A stretch of 64,000 nucleotides of DNA from Allium sativum (Eukaryota > Streptophyta > Magnoliopsida > Asparagales > Amaryllidaceae). Shown piece after piece: positions 1-12,270 of the stretch; position 1 is the stretch's first letter; every line of letters starts with the position of its first letter. The notes under the pieces are model-generated. The model did not search any database and had not been told where the DNA came from. It worked only from the letters and a program-made list of their open reading frames with translations. The position numbers and the translations under genes were made by a program. The stretch spans positions 251,752,427-251,816,426 of the forward strand of contig CM060910.1 of assembly GCA_030737875.1 (NCBI GenBank). Direction: 5' to 3'.

Positions 1-172
1 TGAGACTTTATGTTGTGTTTGGTTCTTCTTCTTCTTCTATTCTAATATTTCTTTCTTTCTTATCTCATCCTCTAACTTCTTTCTATTAACTTTCAAGTGT
101 TTTCGATGCTTGAATAGTCGACATAGTTTTTTTGTGTCAATTTCCAGGGTCGAAAATTTATGGGCCGTTACA
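1..172 (+). mobile_element. Element A, 3' end of 5' LTR (truncated by window start)
   Basis: The segment matches the last ~170 bp of the 3' LTR of the same element at 19275-19447: both have the TTCTTCTTCTTCT tract, the ATATTTCTTTCTTTCTTATC stretch and the ending GGGCC(G/A)TT(A/G)CA. It ends in CA and is followed one base later by a tRNA primer-binding site, which fixes it as the 5' LTR end. The rest of the LTR lies outside the window, so the left target duplication cannot be checked. Confidence 0.85.
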
Positions 173-173
173 G

Positions 174-185
174 TGGTATCAAAGC
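174..185 (+). other. Primer-binding site of element A
   Basis: TGGTATCAAAGC lies one base after the LTR end. The usual plant site complementary to the 3' end of initiator tRNA-Met is TGGTATCAGAGC; here one base differs (A for G). It would prime minus-strand DNA synthesis. Confidence 0.85.
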
Positions 186-1318
186 TATTGGTTTAGTAAT
201 AATCTTGGCTCTATGGTATAACTCGATAGAGAGTGGGTTAGTAACACCCTAGATTGAGTTGCGTGTATATATATGAGAGCGTATTTGTAAATTTTATATA
301 CCAATGTTTTGTATTGTGTTACTTGATCGGCTCAAGTGTTGAGAAGCATTGAACTGGCGATTAATACAATTTGGTTTTGTAAAGAGGGTAAACGAAATAA
401 ATTTACCCACATTATAGTTTTATATAGAAAAGGAATAATTTTATAAAATTATTGAGATATTGGTTTGTTTGATTGATGTGAATGAAACTCAAATTGAATT
501 AAAATTTTGAATTGGAACTTAACTTTGTTAAGTGAAAATAAATTAAGAAATGATTCTGGAATTAAATAAAACATTTAATTTTGGAAATTAAATGAATAAT
601 AATAAATAGAAATCAATCGGATATTAATCGATTGATGTTAAAATATGTGAAACCAAAGTAACTGTTAAATTGAATATAAATTCAATTAATTTGATTGAGT
701 TGGTTATGAATTGATTAGTTATTTGTTGTGTGTTAGATTGGTTGAATAATTCATCATCGATTTAGTGAAGAGATGAATGGATTTAAAACTAAGTTCCAGT
801 ATAGTAAATGTGAATGAAACCACATATGAATTGAAACTGGATAATTTGACCTTGTGTTTACTTATGGATGATGTTATATGTTTGATTGTGGAAATTTGTT
901 TGGTTATTTTGGTTAATGAAGGAAATGTTATTTAAATTCATATATCAGTTATTTAGAAGTTGAATTGAGTAAGTACAGGTGTCAGATGGCTATGATATTT
1001 GAGTTTGGTTGTGTAGATTGCATGTAAAACGAGTATTATGCTCATTAGCACTCGTAAAAGCGCGAAAATATAAATTTTGTCTTTTGGACTTTGTTTTCCG
1101 ACCATGTGGGTCGATGCATATATGTTATTTGTTCCTGCGATATCACAGATGTCACTCCGTATAGAGGAGACTCTACCGAATTTTTCTAGAAATTTAAGGT
1201 GTTAGAAAATTTTCGTTATTTTTGAAAATTTATTTTGGGCATAATGAACTGGTTTACAATTAAAAATAAAATTAGATTTAAAGATAATGAGATTTTTATC
1301 ATTTTTCTTACTTTAATT

Positions 1319-1353
1319 ATTTCGGGGATGAAATTCTTTTAAGGAGGGAAGAT
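1319..1353 (+). other. Element A pre-PPT stem and polypurine tract
   Basis: An inverted repeat ATTTC/GAAAT (1319-1334) with a GGGGAT loop precedes the purine run AAGGAGGGAAGA (1341-1352), which ends immediately before the TG of the 3' LTR. The purine run is the plus-strand primer of reverse transcription. The same stem-plus-purine arrangement occurs in elements B, G, I and J. Confidence 0.8.
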
Positions 1354-4300
1354 TGTAATGTCCCGTATTTTTGGTAGTCTAATATTTAATTTAATTTATT
1401 ATTTAAAATATTATATTTGGAATATTAATGGATTTTCATATTGAAATCATTTATAAAACGAAGTTTGAATGTTAAATTTATATATAATTTAAATCAAGCT
1501 CAAAATGGCGTGGTAGTACGTAATATTTAGTTTTGAACTTTAATTGAATGTACATGATCCGATATAAGTCGGATTTATGTGAAACAAGAAATGTTGGAAT
1601 CTCGTGGATTATAATTTTCATACGAAAGAGAAAAAATACAGAATTCGTGTTATAGATTGTTAGTTATGGCCAAATCAAATTTTAAAATAGTTCTTATGGA
1701 AATTGTTATTAAAATATAACGTTTATTTAATATATTTAAAAGTATAATTTGGACATCGTTTAACTCAAAAATGATAATATTGAGTTGTATAAATTATATT
1801 TGAAGATATATGATATTTCCAATTGGGTATTTATGATGACAATAATATTTTTTATTATTTTATTTGATTATTCTAGAATTTAATAATATTTTATTAATAT
1901 TTTTATGGGCCTTTAAAATAGTCATTTTTGCAAACGATCTCAGTTTTCAATGAAATTAGTTTCATTGGGACCGCAACATTAAATTATTATAAGAAAATCA
2001 AATTTCGTGGAAAACGGGTGCCTTATGTGACTTCGGTGGCCAAAAATGCCTTTATTTCTTTTTAATTGTTTAGACAATTTTGACAGGTGTAATTTTAAAC
2101 GAATAAACGACTAGCCAAACAAACTCCAAATTTAACGAAACAAGATTCATTGGATCCGTTAGGAAAAGGTCTAGTAGAATGTCAAGGTTTCAAATTTTTA
2201 TGATTTTTTTTGTAATTATAGGAATTTTAAACGCTTGATTTTTCATCGATAATTATAAAGAACTTTTCACAAATGACCTCGGAATTCGACGAAACATGTC
2301 CCATTGAGTCCGGAATATTTTTTATGCTAGGATTAGCCTTTTTATCGAAAAACAGAAGTCATATAACATGATTTTTTTCGAAAAGCTTCGTGCAACTTTG
2401 GAACAATAAAATAATATTAAATTATACGATACACTTTTATATTGCAAACGGATATGTAAGGTATATTTAAACCTTCCGACTGTCGTTTCTTTTCACTTGT
2501 TTAACAAACGATTTCTTTTACCTTGGGAACCAAAACGTCTCTACCATGTTTGCCAATCAGTCTCTATGTGTCCGCCAAAAAAAAAAGAAAATATGCGCCC
2601 CCAAACAAATTCCTTTCCTGCAAATTGATATGTATCGTGCCAACTAAGTATTAAAATATTTCCCATCGCATATAGCTACCCTATTATTTACGCAACCTTA
2701 TTCCCTTAAACCTTGCATCCCACGTCGTCTCTTCAATAAAATAATGATGTTCCATTTATTTTCGTTTGTTTAGCAATGGCGAGACCAACTGTTTTCTCAT
2801 CAAAATAAAATCAAACCCATTGCCCCTGTAACCTTTTTTCTTCACTAAGCCCTTTCTGGTAACAATCTGAAACCGAGTCTCTTCAAAAGAAATGCAGCGT
2901 GTTCTGAGATCCAAACCATTAAGAGATTGGACTGTTGATTCATGGATTGGGAGGATGAATTGGACTTGCGAATATGGGGAGGCAAGTCTGCTGCTCGTTT
3001 TTGTATGATAGAGAAGGTGTAATGCGTGGGTGCATGGCCTTTGGAGTTTTGAACTGGGTTGGTTTGAGGTGCATGCGTTTGGACATGCAAATAAAAAAAG
3101 GATGGGAAGAAAAGAGAAAGTGGGGATGCTGCGTTTGTACCCTGTACTGCATGAGGTGGAAAATAATACTGGGAAGAAGAAGTGTGGCAAGGTGGCGGAT
3201 CGAGATTTGGGGTAGTAGACTTCAGGCCTTAACATGAGGAAAAAAAAAGCACAGAAGAGAAACATGATAGGGTGTGCATGTGTATGGAAAATTGTGCCAT
3301 GCGTAGACAATACTTGAGAGGTGAGATGCTTCGTGTACAGTCGGAGGGAACTATTTGGATTGCAACGAAGGCATGGAACCATGCTGGAAATGGGAAGAAG
3401 TTCAATAAGGAATTCATGTTTTAAAACCAACGTAATGATATTTAATTTAATATTAATTAAGTCATGTTATTAATCATTAAATAAATTGTTTGGAAAATGC
3501 AGAAGGGTGCGTGGTCATGGTTGGAGATGAAGTGCTTTTGCAAACATGAACAACAGCAGAAACTGTCAGTTTGTTTCCCTCTAACCAAAGTAATTAACTA
3601 ATTTATTTAGTATTTAAGTAATTCTATTATCTAAATTAAAAGTGAATGGATAATATGTCCATAATTGGTGCATGATAACTATTTCATACAAAACAATCGG
3701 CGAAGGAGAAGGAGCGGCTTGGATACAAGAAGATAATTGGCCTTGGACTTAAAGTAATTAGTGATAACTTTAAATTAATCAAGAGTTAATTATGCTAATT
3801 GAAATCATGTAATTATATTTATATCTCGTGCATATATTATCAGAATTGGACCGGACAAGAAGCGACAAGACCGTATAAATGAGATCTACATTATGGAACA
3901 GAACTGGACAGAATTGGAATGAACTAGATTGTTTCAGTTAAATTAAACGTTTGCTTAGTTTAACAGAAATGAACCGTTTCAACAGCGAATCAAATCAAGG
4001 TGAGTTAAACTCACTCAGTACTTCCCACTTATATTTTATATAAGTTGGGTTTTATAATTGTGTGCTATGGTTGCTAATGGTTGATTGTTTGTTATTTTTA
4101 AAAAATATCTTCATATATTGATTGAACCGATGAAATTAAACGTTCGTTTAATTTCAGTGAAACAAAAAATCGTTATTTTAACGATTGGTCCCAATTAAGG
4201 TAACTTACCTTGTTGGTCACGTTTATAAAATAAATGTGTTGATTGTTTGATTGTTTTGTTAGTACTAAATTAGTTGGTTGATGTTAAATGGTCGTCATTT

Positions 4301-5700
4301 ACTATTATATAAGTTAAATTGAATTGAATGAGGTTATATTGAGATAACCAATTTGTATACAGGGAAGTATAGGTTGGAGGGATCCAATATGATTCCTCAA
4401 ATATATTTAATGATAATTTTTTTCATATTATCATTATATGACCTGTTCTGATTATATAATTGATTAGGTTGTCGACCGTTGATCCGGAGTGTAAACATTT
4501 GTTTTGTTTAAATAAATTGGTGACATTGGTTGAGTAATTGGCAGTATATGGCCTACAAGTAAATAATTTTTGACATATTGATTTACCATCAAGTAAAACA
4601 GCAGAAGTGAAGTTATAAAAATTAGTAAAAGGAAATAAATAATTATTATTTATTTTTTAAATTTATATGTGATTTTAAATGATTTTACAATGCAAATTCG
4701 TATGTTAATCTGTTTTATAAGTAAATGAGCGGAAAATTAATCAAACAATTAAGAAATTGATAATTGTTTTTAATAAACAATTAAATGGATTTTTTTAAAT
4801 TAATTATACTATTAATTAATTTAAATAAAGGACTAATTGGAACTGGTTAACGAGATAACGTGTTTTGGAATTGACAAAGTCAACCGTATTAACTGGACTG
4901 ATTATTAAATCAGTTTGTTTGAATAACTCTAATAAAATAGTCTAACGAGTATTTCTTTTAAATTTTAATAAGTTTTTAAAAAATAATTTACTATTTATTT
5001 TAGTTAATTAAGAAGTTAACTACTACTATAGTAGTTAATGATTGAAGTAAATTAACAATAATTTAGGGGATTACTTTTTAATTAAAATTCATTTAAAAAG
5101 TGATCGAAGTGAAATGAATCTAATTGAATTATGAAAGGATTTTATGAACGGGTTGTATATTAAAATCGAGTTTTTATAACAAAGTTGTAAAAAGGATTTT
5201 AAGCGAATTTAATAGCTTAAATCAAATATCTACTGAATATTTGTATTTAGCAAAAGGGAATTTAGAAATTGGGAAATGGTATGAAATAACAAAGTGAGAT
5301 TTATTCTGAGGTTCAAAATGTTATATTCCGAAGTTCGGAATGTAACTCAAAGGAGCGAGAAGTATAAGCTAAGTACGGTTTTGAAAATGGAACGAATATA
5401 AGTTGTCGAAATGATTTGAAAAAGGTATAAATAAAAGAAACTAAAAAAATTTGAAATGAAATCTATAACGTTTGTTGCAGATGATAAGCTAAACTACTTC
5501 GATAAAAATAAATCTAAGAATTTTAAAAGATAAGTGAAAATTTACAAAGATATGTATAAAAGATTTGAAAAGATATTTATATTAGTTTGTTAAAGACAGT
5601 TTATATGGTTTAAAAGAAATATAATGTTGTTGCTGTAAACGAGTTTGAATAATATTTATAAAGGATTCTATTTATAATGGAATCGAAGCTCGTGTATAAT

Positions 5701-5705
5701 ATTTT
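5701..5705. repeat. Target-site duplication of B (left copy)
   Basis: ATTTT immediately precedes the TG of B and is repeated exactly after its CA at 17383-17387. This shows that B inserted into A's LTR. Confidence 0.9.
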
Positions 5706-6117
5706 TGTAACGAACCGGGATTTTCGACTCCGAAAATCAACATCAAACTGTCATGTTGACCATTCAGACATCGAACATTCCAGATCATTAATAGAAAGAA
5801 GTTAGAGGGTGAGAATAGATAAGGTAGAAATATTGAATAGAAGAAGAAGGAGAAGAAACACCACACAGAGTCTCACAACGCAGCGGAATAAAATATAATA
5901 CAGAAATAATCTTTATTGAAAGCTTTAAAATACTTACAGTATCAGAGTACATCATACCATGGGACAGTTATAATAGCCTGTTCCCATATACAACACACAG
6001 CGGAATAGTAGTAATATCATACGTCCGAACAACTCCAGCTCGTCTCTTCATAACAGTCGATAACCTGAACCTGTACAACCCGGTCTAACCCGAGCATTTA
6101 CAAAACACCGGGTCAGT

Positions 6118-8338
6118 CTGGTGAACCAGAGTGAGATAAACTCGCACAGTAATAAGGGTGAATCATCCAATCATGATTTTAAAGTTCAAAACCTTTCAAA
6201 AGAAAAGGATAATCGTAAGACCAATCCACACATAAACACGGACGGTTTTTACCTTACGATAACCCAAAACAGTTTTGAAACTAATATCTTGTCTGATATT
6301 ATAATAATGTCTAAATACAAGTAAATAGAATCTAGTAGAACGCTTGCATCTCACGCTCTACATATATAGTATACAATCAAAACCCGTGGGCGCTTATTGG
6401 GTATTGGATTCCGACTTGACAAGGTATGGGTCCACCTTCCGATCGTGTATCTCTAGAGACGAATACACTGGGTCCAACAAGAACTTCTTGCAACCCGGCC
6501 CTCACATGACCGACCACTCATTTCGCTTGAGTGTATCGAATGTATATCACCGACGGTTGGGATCAGCAACCGTCTCCCGACAAGGGACAGCATCGAAACA
6601 TAGATTTAAGAAACAATAGGATTTCCTCTAGATAGGTGATCATACACCCTAATGGGAGCGACCCACATAGCCATGCTGCCTGCCCGATTTTTGTCATCTT
6701 CCGGTTGATGAGGCTTGAGGTCTAGATTAGCTTTTGAACATCTGGTCATCATTCACTTTGAATGCCACATCGTCAAATCCGTCAGATATCACTAATTGAC
6801 GTCCACAAAAATACTCTAGCTGAAAGCTAGAGAACGGCAATTCCCTGCCATCAACTATCGTACGTTTGAAGAAATCAACGTACGTGATCCTTTGGAAATA
6901 CTCTGTCAGACATTCGTCCATATACGTCATCCAGGAACAGGATGAACCGAAGGCACTCTCCTACTGCATCCAATATAGGAATCACCCCATGGATCAATAG
7001 CGAGAAGTCCTTGCAACCCGTAGATTCCAACCACGACAGAATCACAGCTTATCTCGGCTTGCCAGGCAGAGAATATTAGTGGTCCTTCCGTTCATGGAAA
7101 CCCACGGTCTTCACAGCACCATCTCGATCATCTTCTGAGATCTTCACGTATTTGTTGGTCGGAATGGTTTTCGAATATAAATTCGATCCCGGTCTTTCCG
7201 TACCAACAATCGTATTGGTCATGTTTGATAGTCGGTGATTTAACTATCAAAATAAACAGTGTTTCAATCATGACACTCCAATGAGTTCACTGATTCAGCA
7301 TTCAGCATCACATGGCCTTTAACAAACTGATTTACTTTTAAAAACTTCTAATTCCAATCTTTGAAAATACGATAATTGAATAACTCTAATTTGATTTAAC
7401 TATGATCGATTAACTAATATTCGACTTCACTCCATTCGCTCGACTCTAGATCGCAGCGATCACAATGGTTACGCCTGATTCCCTCAGGAAACATCCGACC
7501 GCCGTAGGCTAATCTGCAGCCCTGCGAATTACGCTAGCAGTCGTATGAAATGGCAACTCATCCTGAATAACTATGTGATTTTACTTCCTATCTCGTACTT
7601 ATCAATCTGATTTACATCGGAACTTGCTTTATAAAATCAATTAAAAATAATTTAAAGTCTTACATAAATAAAATATTTATTTCTTTCTCTTGAATAACTT
7701 TTATTCGAAATAATGTATTTCAAAATCTAACTTCAGTTATACAATACATTTTATAACTTCATCTCTATTGACTTACCTGACGGTGAATCAATATCTATAA
7801 AATGGTTGATTTTCTAGGCCATATGTCGCTAAATACCCAACCAATATCACCCTTTGGTTTAAACTAACAGATGTTGAACATTCAATAATCAACCATCAAA
7901 TCAAACACTACAAACATGGCCGTCCATATATGATGATATGAAATAAATAATATAGTTGAGGAATCCGGTTGGATCCCTCCAACCTGTTCTTCCCTGTATT
8001 CAAATGGTTATCTCAAATCAGACTGTTCAGTTTTGTTTAGCTGATAAATTAAATAACGACCATTTAACATCAACCATAAGCAATTCAAACAATTCAACCA
8101 TTTAAACACGTTTATAAATAAACATGACCAACCAAGGTAAATTACCTTTATTGGAACCAATCGTTAAAAATAACGATTTGGTATTTGACTGAAATTAAAC
8201 ACAGTTTAATTTCATCGTTAAATCAACAGATCAATGTATAACTAGCAAAATAGTCAATCATTGGCAAGCAAAGCACAAAAATAAAAACACCCAATTTATA
8301 TAAATATAAATGGGAAAAACTGAGTGAGTTTAACTCAC
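6118..8338 (-). other. Candidate intron in the B LTR leader
   Basis: On the minus strand AAA|GTGAGT starts at 8338 and a pyrimidine-leaning stretch ending TTCACCAG| finishes at 6118. Both signals also occur in the related LTR of A (AAG|GTGAGT at 4000 and TTCACCAG ending at 19024). The intron would lie downstream of the TATA box, in the transcribed part of the LTR. This rests on signals only; no expression evidence can be seen from sequence. Confidence 0.35.
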
Positions 8339-9584
8339 TTTGATTTGATACCGTCGTTCAGACGGTTGAGTTTAATTAAATTAAACGAGTGTTTAATTTA
8401 ACTAAAAGAAATCCCGGTTGATTCCAATGGTGTCCGGTTCTGTTCTATGATGAAGATCTTGTTGAGAGGATTCCAACGTGTTTTGGTCCGTTCCTTTCTG
8501 ATCATATATAGATTAGTTATTAGTGATATAATATTAATACCTATTTAATATTATAAATTAATTTTCTTAATTATAACTCTAATTACATTGGTTAAATATA
8601 AACAGGGTCCAAAATTTTCCTTTCTCCTTCCAATGGGTTCGCTGGGTTGCTTCAGCACCCTACATCAATTCAATGTGTCAAATAAGTTCTCAATTATAAG
8701 TAATAATTTCATAATCAATTTACTAATTATTAATTTGTAAAAGCAAATTACGTTTTGGTCTCGTTGATCCCTACTTTGTTTTGCCTCTCGTTACTTTCTG
8801 AAAGGAAGATTCCCCTTGTTATTTCCTTCCCAATGCTCATTCAACAGATCAAAGGCCGATCCCCGTTGTTTCAGCAAATATCCGATGTTTCCTTACTGCC
8901 ATTTCATAGTACCACTTCAATTAGAGTCCCCAATCAAACAGTGAACCTATCTTCTTCGTTTCGGTTGTTCTGCAAACCAACAACTCTCGCGTCACCCCAT
9001 CCTTCTATTTCCCAATTTACTACTTTCCATTCGAACTGGTACTTTGATACCATGATTTCCATCTTTAGATCCCAACATCATTCACGTTGTTGAGTCCATC
9101 CAGGTAGCAAAACTCACGCTGGCCTTCGGGGGACCACCACTCCCTTTTGAATCACAAACTGCCTCATACCCTACATCCCATCGCTGCACCCCACGCTCAA
9201 CAGGAAATCCATCCCCGCGCTGGCTCACTCCGGCCATCGGAGACCCATCCAAGACCACCATCTTGTTCGCCTGACTGCCCTCCAACCTCGACCAGAATGC
9301 TGCCTCGCCAACCCACTCCAACGTCGCCAATTCGCCATTTATCTACCGTCCCTTTACACAACAATTCCGGTCATCCCACGCCTTTGAATCAGATCTCCAC
9401 CGGTCAGCTTCTAGACCTCGAGATGCTTAACAAATTTGCTGCAAGAGTTTGTTTGATTTGATGAGTGGATCACAAGATTTCGGGTGAAGAACAAATGAGG
9501 TTTTCTGCCGTTGGTTTAGTGTTTGTGGCGGCGGGGCTTCCGCTTAGACCAGGACGAAGTAAAATCTAGGGTTAGATAAACGAT

Positions 9585-9598
9585 GGTATATATATAGG
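9585..9598 (-). promoter_or_regulatory. TATA box, B 3' LTR
   Basis: CCTATATATATACC on the minus strand, about 1.2 kb from the LTR start, would place transcription start roughly 30 bp further left. The identical site in the other LTR is at 16150-16163. Confidence 0.6.
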
Positions 9599-10817
9599 AT
9601 AGAGGAACCGTGATATTCAAGTTTACTTGGCCAGCACGGGTAAAAGTTTGGATGTCAAGTAAAGTAAATAAATTCCTTGGCTGTCACGGTTAGTATTGGA
9701 TTTGGGTGCAAGCAATTGAAAAATGTGGGGCGCAAGCTAACTGGGAGGACGTAAGCAAAGCAAAGAGGAAAAGTGAAATGGTGGGATAGTTTTATAATAT
9801 TATAATGTGTGAATATTTCGTTGGTGAGAAATCACAGTAAAAATCACTACAAACGATTCCTGTCTTCTGATAAAAAGGCTAATCTTAGTGAAAAAAAGGT
9901 ATTCCGGATCCAATAGGACAAGTTTCGTCGAAATCCGAGATCGTATGGAAAAATTTCCTTTATAAAACCAGAAATGAACACACGTTTAATTTTTCTACGA
10001 TCACCAGATAAATCGAATCAACTTGAAACTTATATATCTTACAATAATTTGTTGATACGAACCCAACGACACTAGTTTCGTCGCATTCTGAGACTGTTGC
10101 CCCGGTAGGCTATTTTTACCCTGAACCGCCCTACCCTTTTTAACGCCAAATTTCTCGATCTCTAAAAATAACAAACTATATACCTATCCTGACTCTAATC
10201 GACGATACGAATTCAACGGAACTGGTTTCGTGGCCTAATTCGATCGTCTTCTCAAGTTACACCCAAATACCCCTTTATTATATAATTTACGCGCTATAGA
10301 AAATGAACGGGCGTTTACGACTACCGTGGCCACATACGACATTGGTTTTCCACGCAATTCACCACCATACAATAATTTAGCGATACGGTCCCAATGAAAC
10401 TGGTTTCATCGAAATCTGAGTCCGTTTGCAAAACGGCTATTTTAAAGGCCTATGATTAAATAACGATTTTCTATAGCGACTATTTCAAAATTTGATTTGG
10501 CCATAACTCGCAATCTATAACACGGAATATGGAATTTTCTCTTTCATATGAAAATTATCATCAATACGGTCCCAACGTGTCTTGTTTCACAGAAATCCGA
10601 CTTATATCGAATCCTGTATTCTCAGTTGAAGTTCAAAACTCCATATTACGAACTGCACGCCATTTTCAAGCTCTATTTAAATTATATATAAATTATAACG
10701 TTCAACCCTCATTTTATTATAGAATTAAATATTAAATTCCATTAATATTTCAAATGTCATATTTAAAATAAATAAATTAAATTAAATATTTGATGGCCAA
10801 AAACACGGGTCGTTACA

Positions 10818-10853
10818 TTCTTCCCCCCTTAAAATAATTTCGTCCTCGAAATT
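10818..10853 (-). other. Polypurine tract and pre-PPT stem of B
   Basis: On the minus strand AAGGGGGGAAGAA (10830-10818) abuts the 3' LTR. Just upstream in element sense lies the inverted repeat AATTTCG/CGAAATT (10836-10853, four-base loop). Confidence 0.88.
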
Positions 10854-12257
10854 GCTAAGGTAAGAAAGACATTACAAACCCACTAACTTCCAAATCCAAT
10901 TTGTTTTAAATTAGAAACAATTTCAATACTATATATAGATATTTTCAAAAATATTGAGCATTTTCTAACACTTTAAATTTTCCGAAAAATTCGCCAGCAC
11001 CTCCTCTGTACAGCTCAATCGGTACAATTCCAACTCGCCTTTCTAGGCCTTCTCCAATCCAAAAGAAAATGAAACAGCCAAGTGGCTTGCCAAATAGGCT
11101 CATAAATCACCAAACCCATATAAAAATAAACGTGTACCTTTTTGTCGGGCATATCATTATATCCTTTCCATCTGCTACCCTTTCAGCATATACAAATGCA
11201 TTCTCCAACCAAAATTCCAATTTTATCTTCAAAACCAAATCCTTCACGAGTCCAAGCCAAATCTCATTCTTAACTCAATTTCCATCCACCATCAATTTCA
11301 ACTCTTAACTAACCAGTTCAACACCATTTCAGATCCCTGTCTCACAATTCAAAATCTGATTCTACCTGATATATTATATCCCGATTCAATTTCCAGTTTA
11401 TTGGTTTCAATTCATATTTGCTTTCACAATTTCTATTTAATTTTGTTTTTGTTCAAACAATTTCCCTGGGAGTTTTCAAACAGTTCGGCTCTTTCAAAAA
11501 TCAAATAATCTTTTTCAGGATTCAAACTTGTCTTTCTTAAAGCAATTCAAAACAAAACCTTTGGTAGTAATCCGTCACTTAGAACTCGAAAATGAATACC
11601 GATAATGGCGCGCACATCATCGGAATCTATTTTCCAGCTATCAAAGTGAGTTCAATACCATGTCGCTTTCAAAACTAGTTCTAAACACTTTCATTTTGAA
11701 ATCCGTTCAAAATATCCTTTGCAAGGCTTGTAAAACAATTTAAAATCTCCCAGGATTGTAAAATTCTCATATATTCAATCCAAGTTCATTTGCAATCATT
11801 TTTCCCACTTTAAGGAATTTTAATTTCAAATTCTGATTTTAATTCCAGATTTAATAAATCTGCTTTTGTATTATACGCATTTGAATTGGTTATTTATATA
11901 ATCATTTCAATTATAATCAACCAACACATCTAATATACCATAATATTTCCAAATATATATTTTCTTTATATCAAAATATAATTTGGGTAAAATTATTTCA
12001 TTTACCCTCTTTTAAACCATATCATGACGACCCATCGTATTCGAGTGTTTATAAACCCCTATCGATACAGTGGATCAAACTGATCGATCAGAACTCATAA
12101 ACAACTCAACCAATAAATCTCCACAATATAAAACAAATTTTATATCAAAACTACAAATACGTTCACTCGTATATATACACTCAACTCAATCTAGGGTATT
12201 GCTATCCCCATCTCTATTGAGTCACGCCACAGAGCCAAGGTAATCACTTAACCAACA

Positions 12258-12269
12258 GCTCTGATACCA
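12258..12269 (-). other. Primer-binding site of B
   Basis: On the minus strand this is TGGTATCAGAGC, an exact copy of the initiator tRNA-Met complementary site, one base from the 5' LTR end at 12271. Confidence 0.93.
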
Positions 12270-12270
12270 C

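Larger units (their letters stand above)
173..1353 (+). mobile_element. Element A internal region, non-coding
   Basis: This 1181-bp AT-rich stretch lies between the 5' LTR end with its primer-binding site and the polypurine tract before the 3' LTR. I find no open frame of meaningful length and no gag, protease, reverse transcriptase or integrase motif. With LTRs near 6.4 kb and this small empty core, A looks like a non-autonomous, LARD-like element. A segment near 1170-1230 (ATTTTTCTAGAAATTTAAGG) resembles part of the internal regions of B and of relic F, so the family keeps some internal non-coding sequence. Confidence 0.75.
5706..10817 (-). mobile_element. Element B 3' LTR
   Basis: This is the downstream LTR in the element's own orientation. 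On the minus strand it begins TGTAACGACCCG (10817 downwards) and ends CGGTTCGTTACA (5706). A TATA-like element lies at 9585-9598, a donor-like AAAGTGAGT reads leftward from 8338, and an acceptor-like TTCACCAG ends at 6118. Open frames of 60-112 codons occur in several frames on both strands of both LTR copies. They have no recognisable domain and are not preserved in the homologous LTRs of A or C. Confidence 0.93.
10818..12270 (-). mobile_element. Element B internal region, non-coding
   Basis: 1453 bp between polypurine tract and primer-binding site, AT-rich, with no retrotransposon protein motif in any frame. One 79-codon frame (11069-11308, plus strand) is antisense and featureless. The stretch 10970-11150 read on the minus strand matches 21130-21310 in relic F (shared GCCCGACAAAAAGG, TTATGAGCCT and GAGGTGCTGGC), which shows the block is an old family component. 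Confidence 0.85.

Noticed and set aside
2756..3430. 224-codon minus-strand frame in A's 3' LTR
   Set aside because: Antisense to A and without homologous frame at the same place in B or C. Pyrimidine-rich composition downstream of the promoter explains it.
6727..6930. 67-codon frame with DECLTEYFQRITYVDFFK, repeated at 13292 and recognisable near 18188
   Set aside because: The DNA segment is common to A, B and C, but the frame is broken by stops in A (near 18330) and C (near 23375), so it is conserved as LTR sequence, not as protein.
8755..9461. Frames of 112, 82 and 104 codons in B's LTRs
   Set aside because: Identical in both copies because the LTRs are young. They overlap each other on both strands, have no domain, and have no counterpart in A or C.
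12258..12269. tRNA-Met-like match
   Set aside because: Only the 12 bases of the primer-binding site match; no tRNA gene is present.
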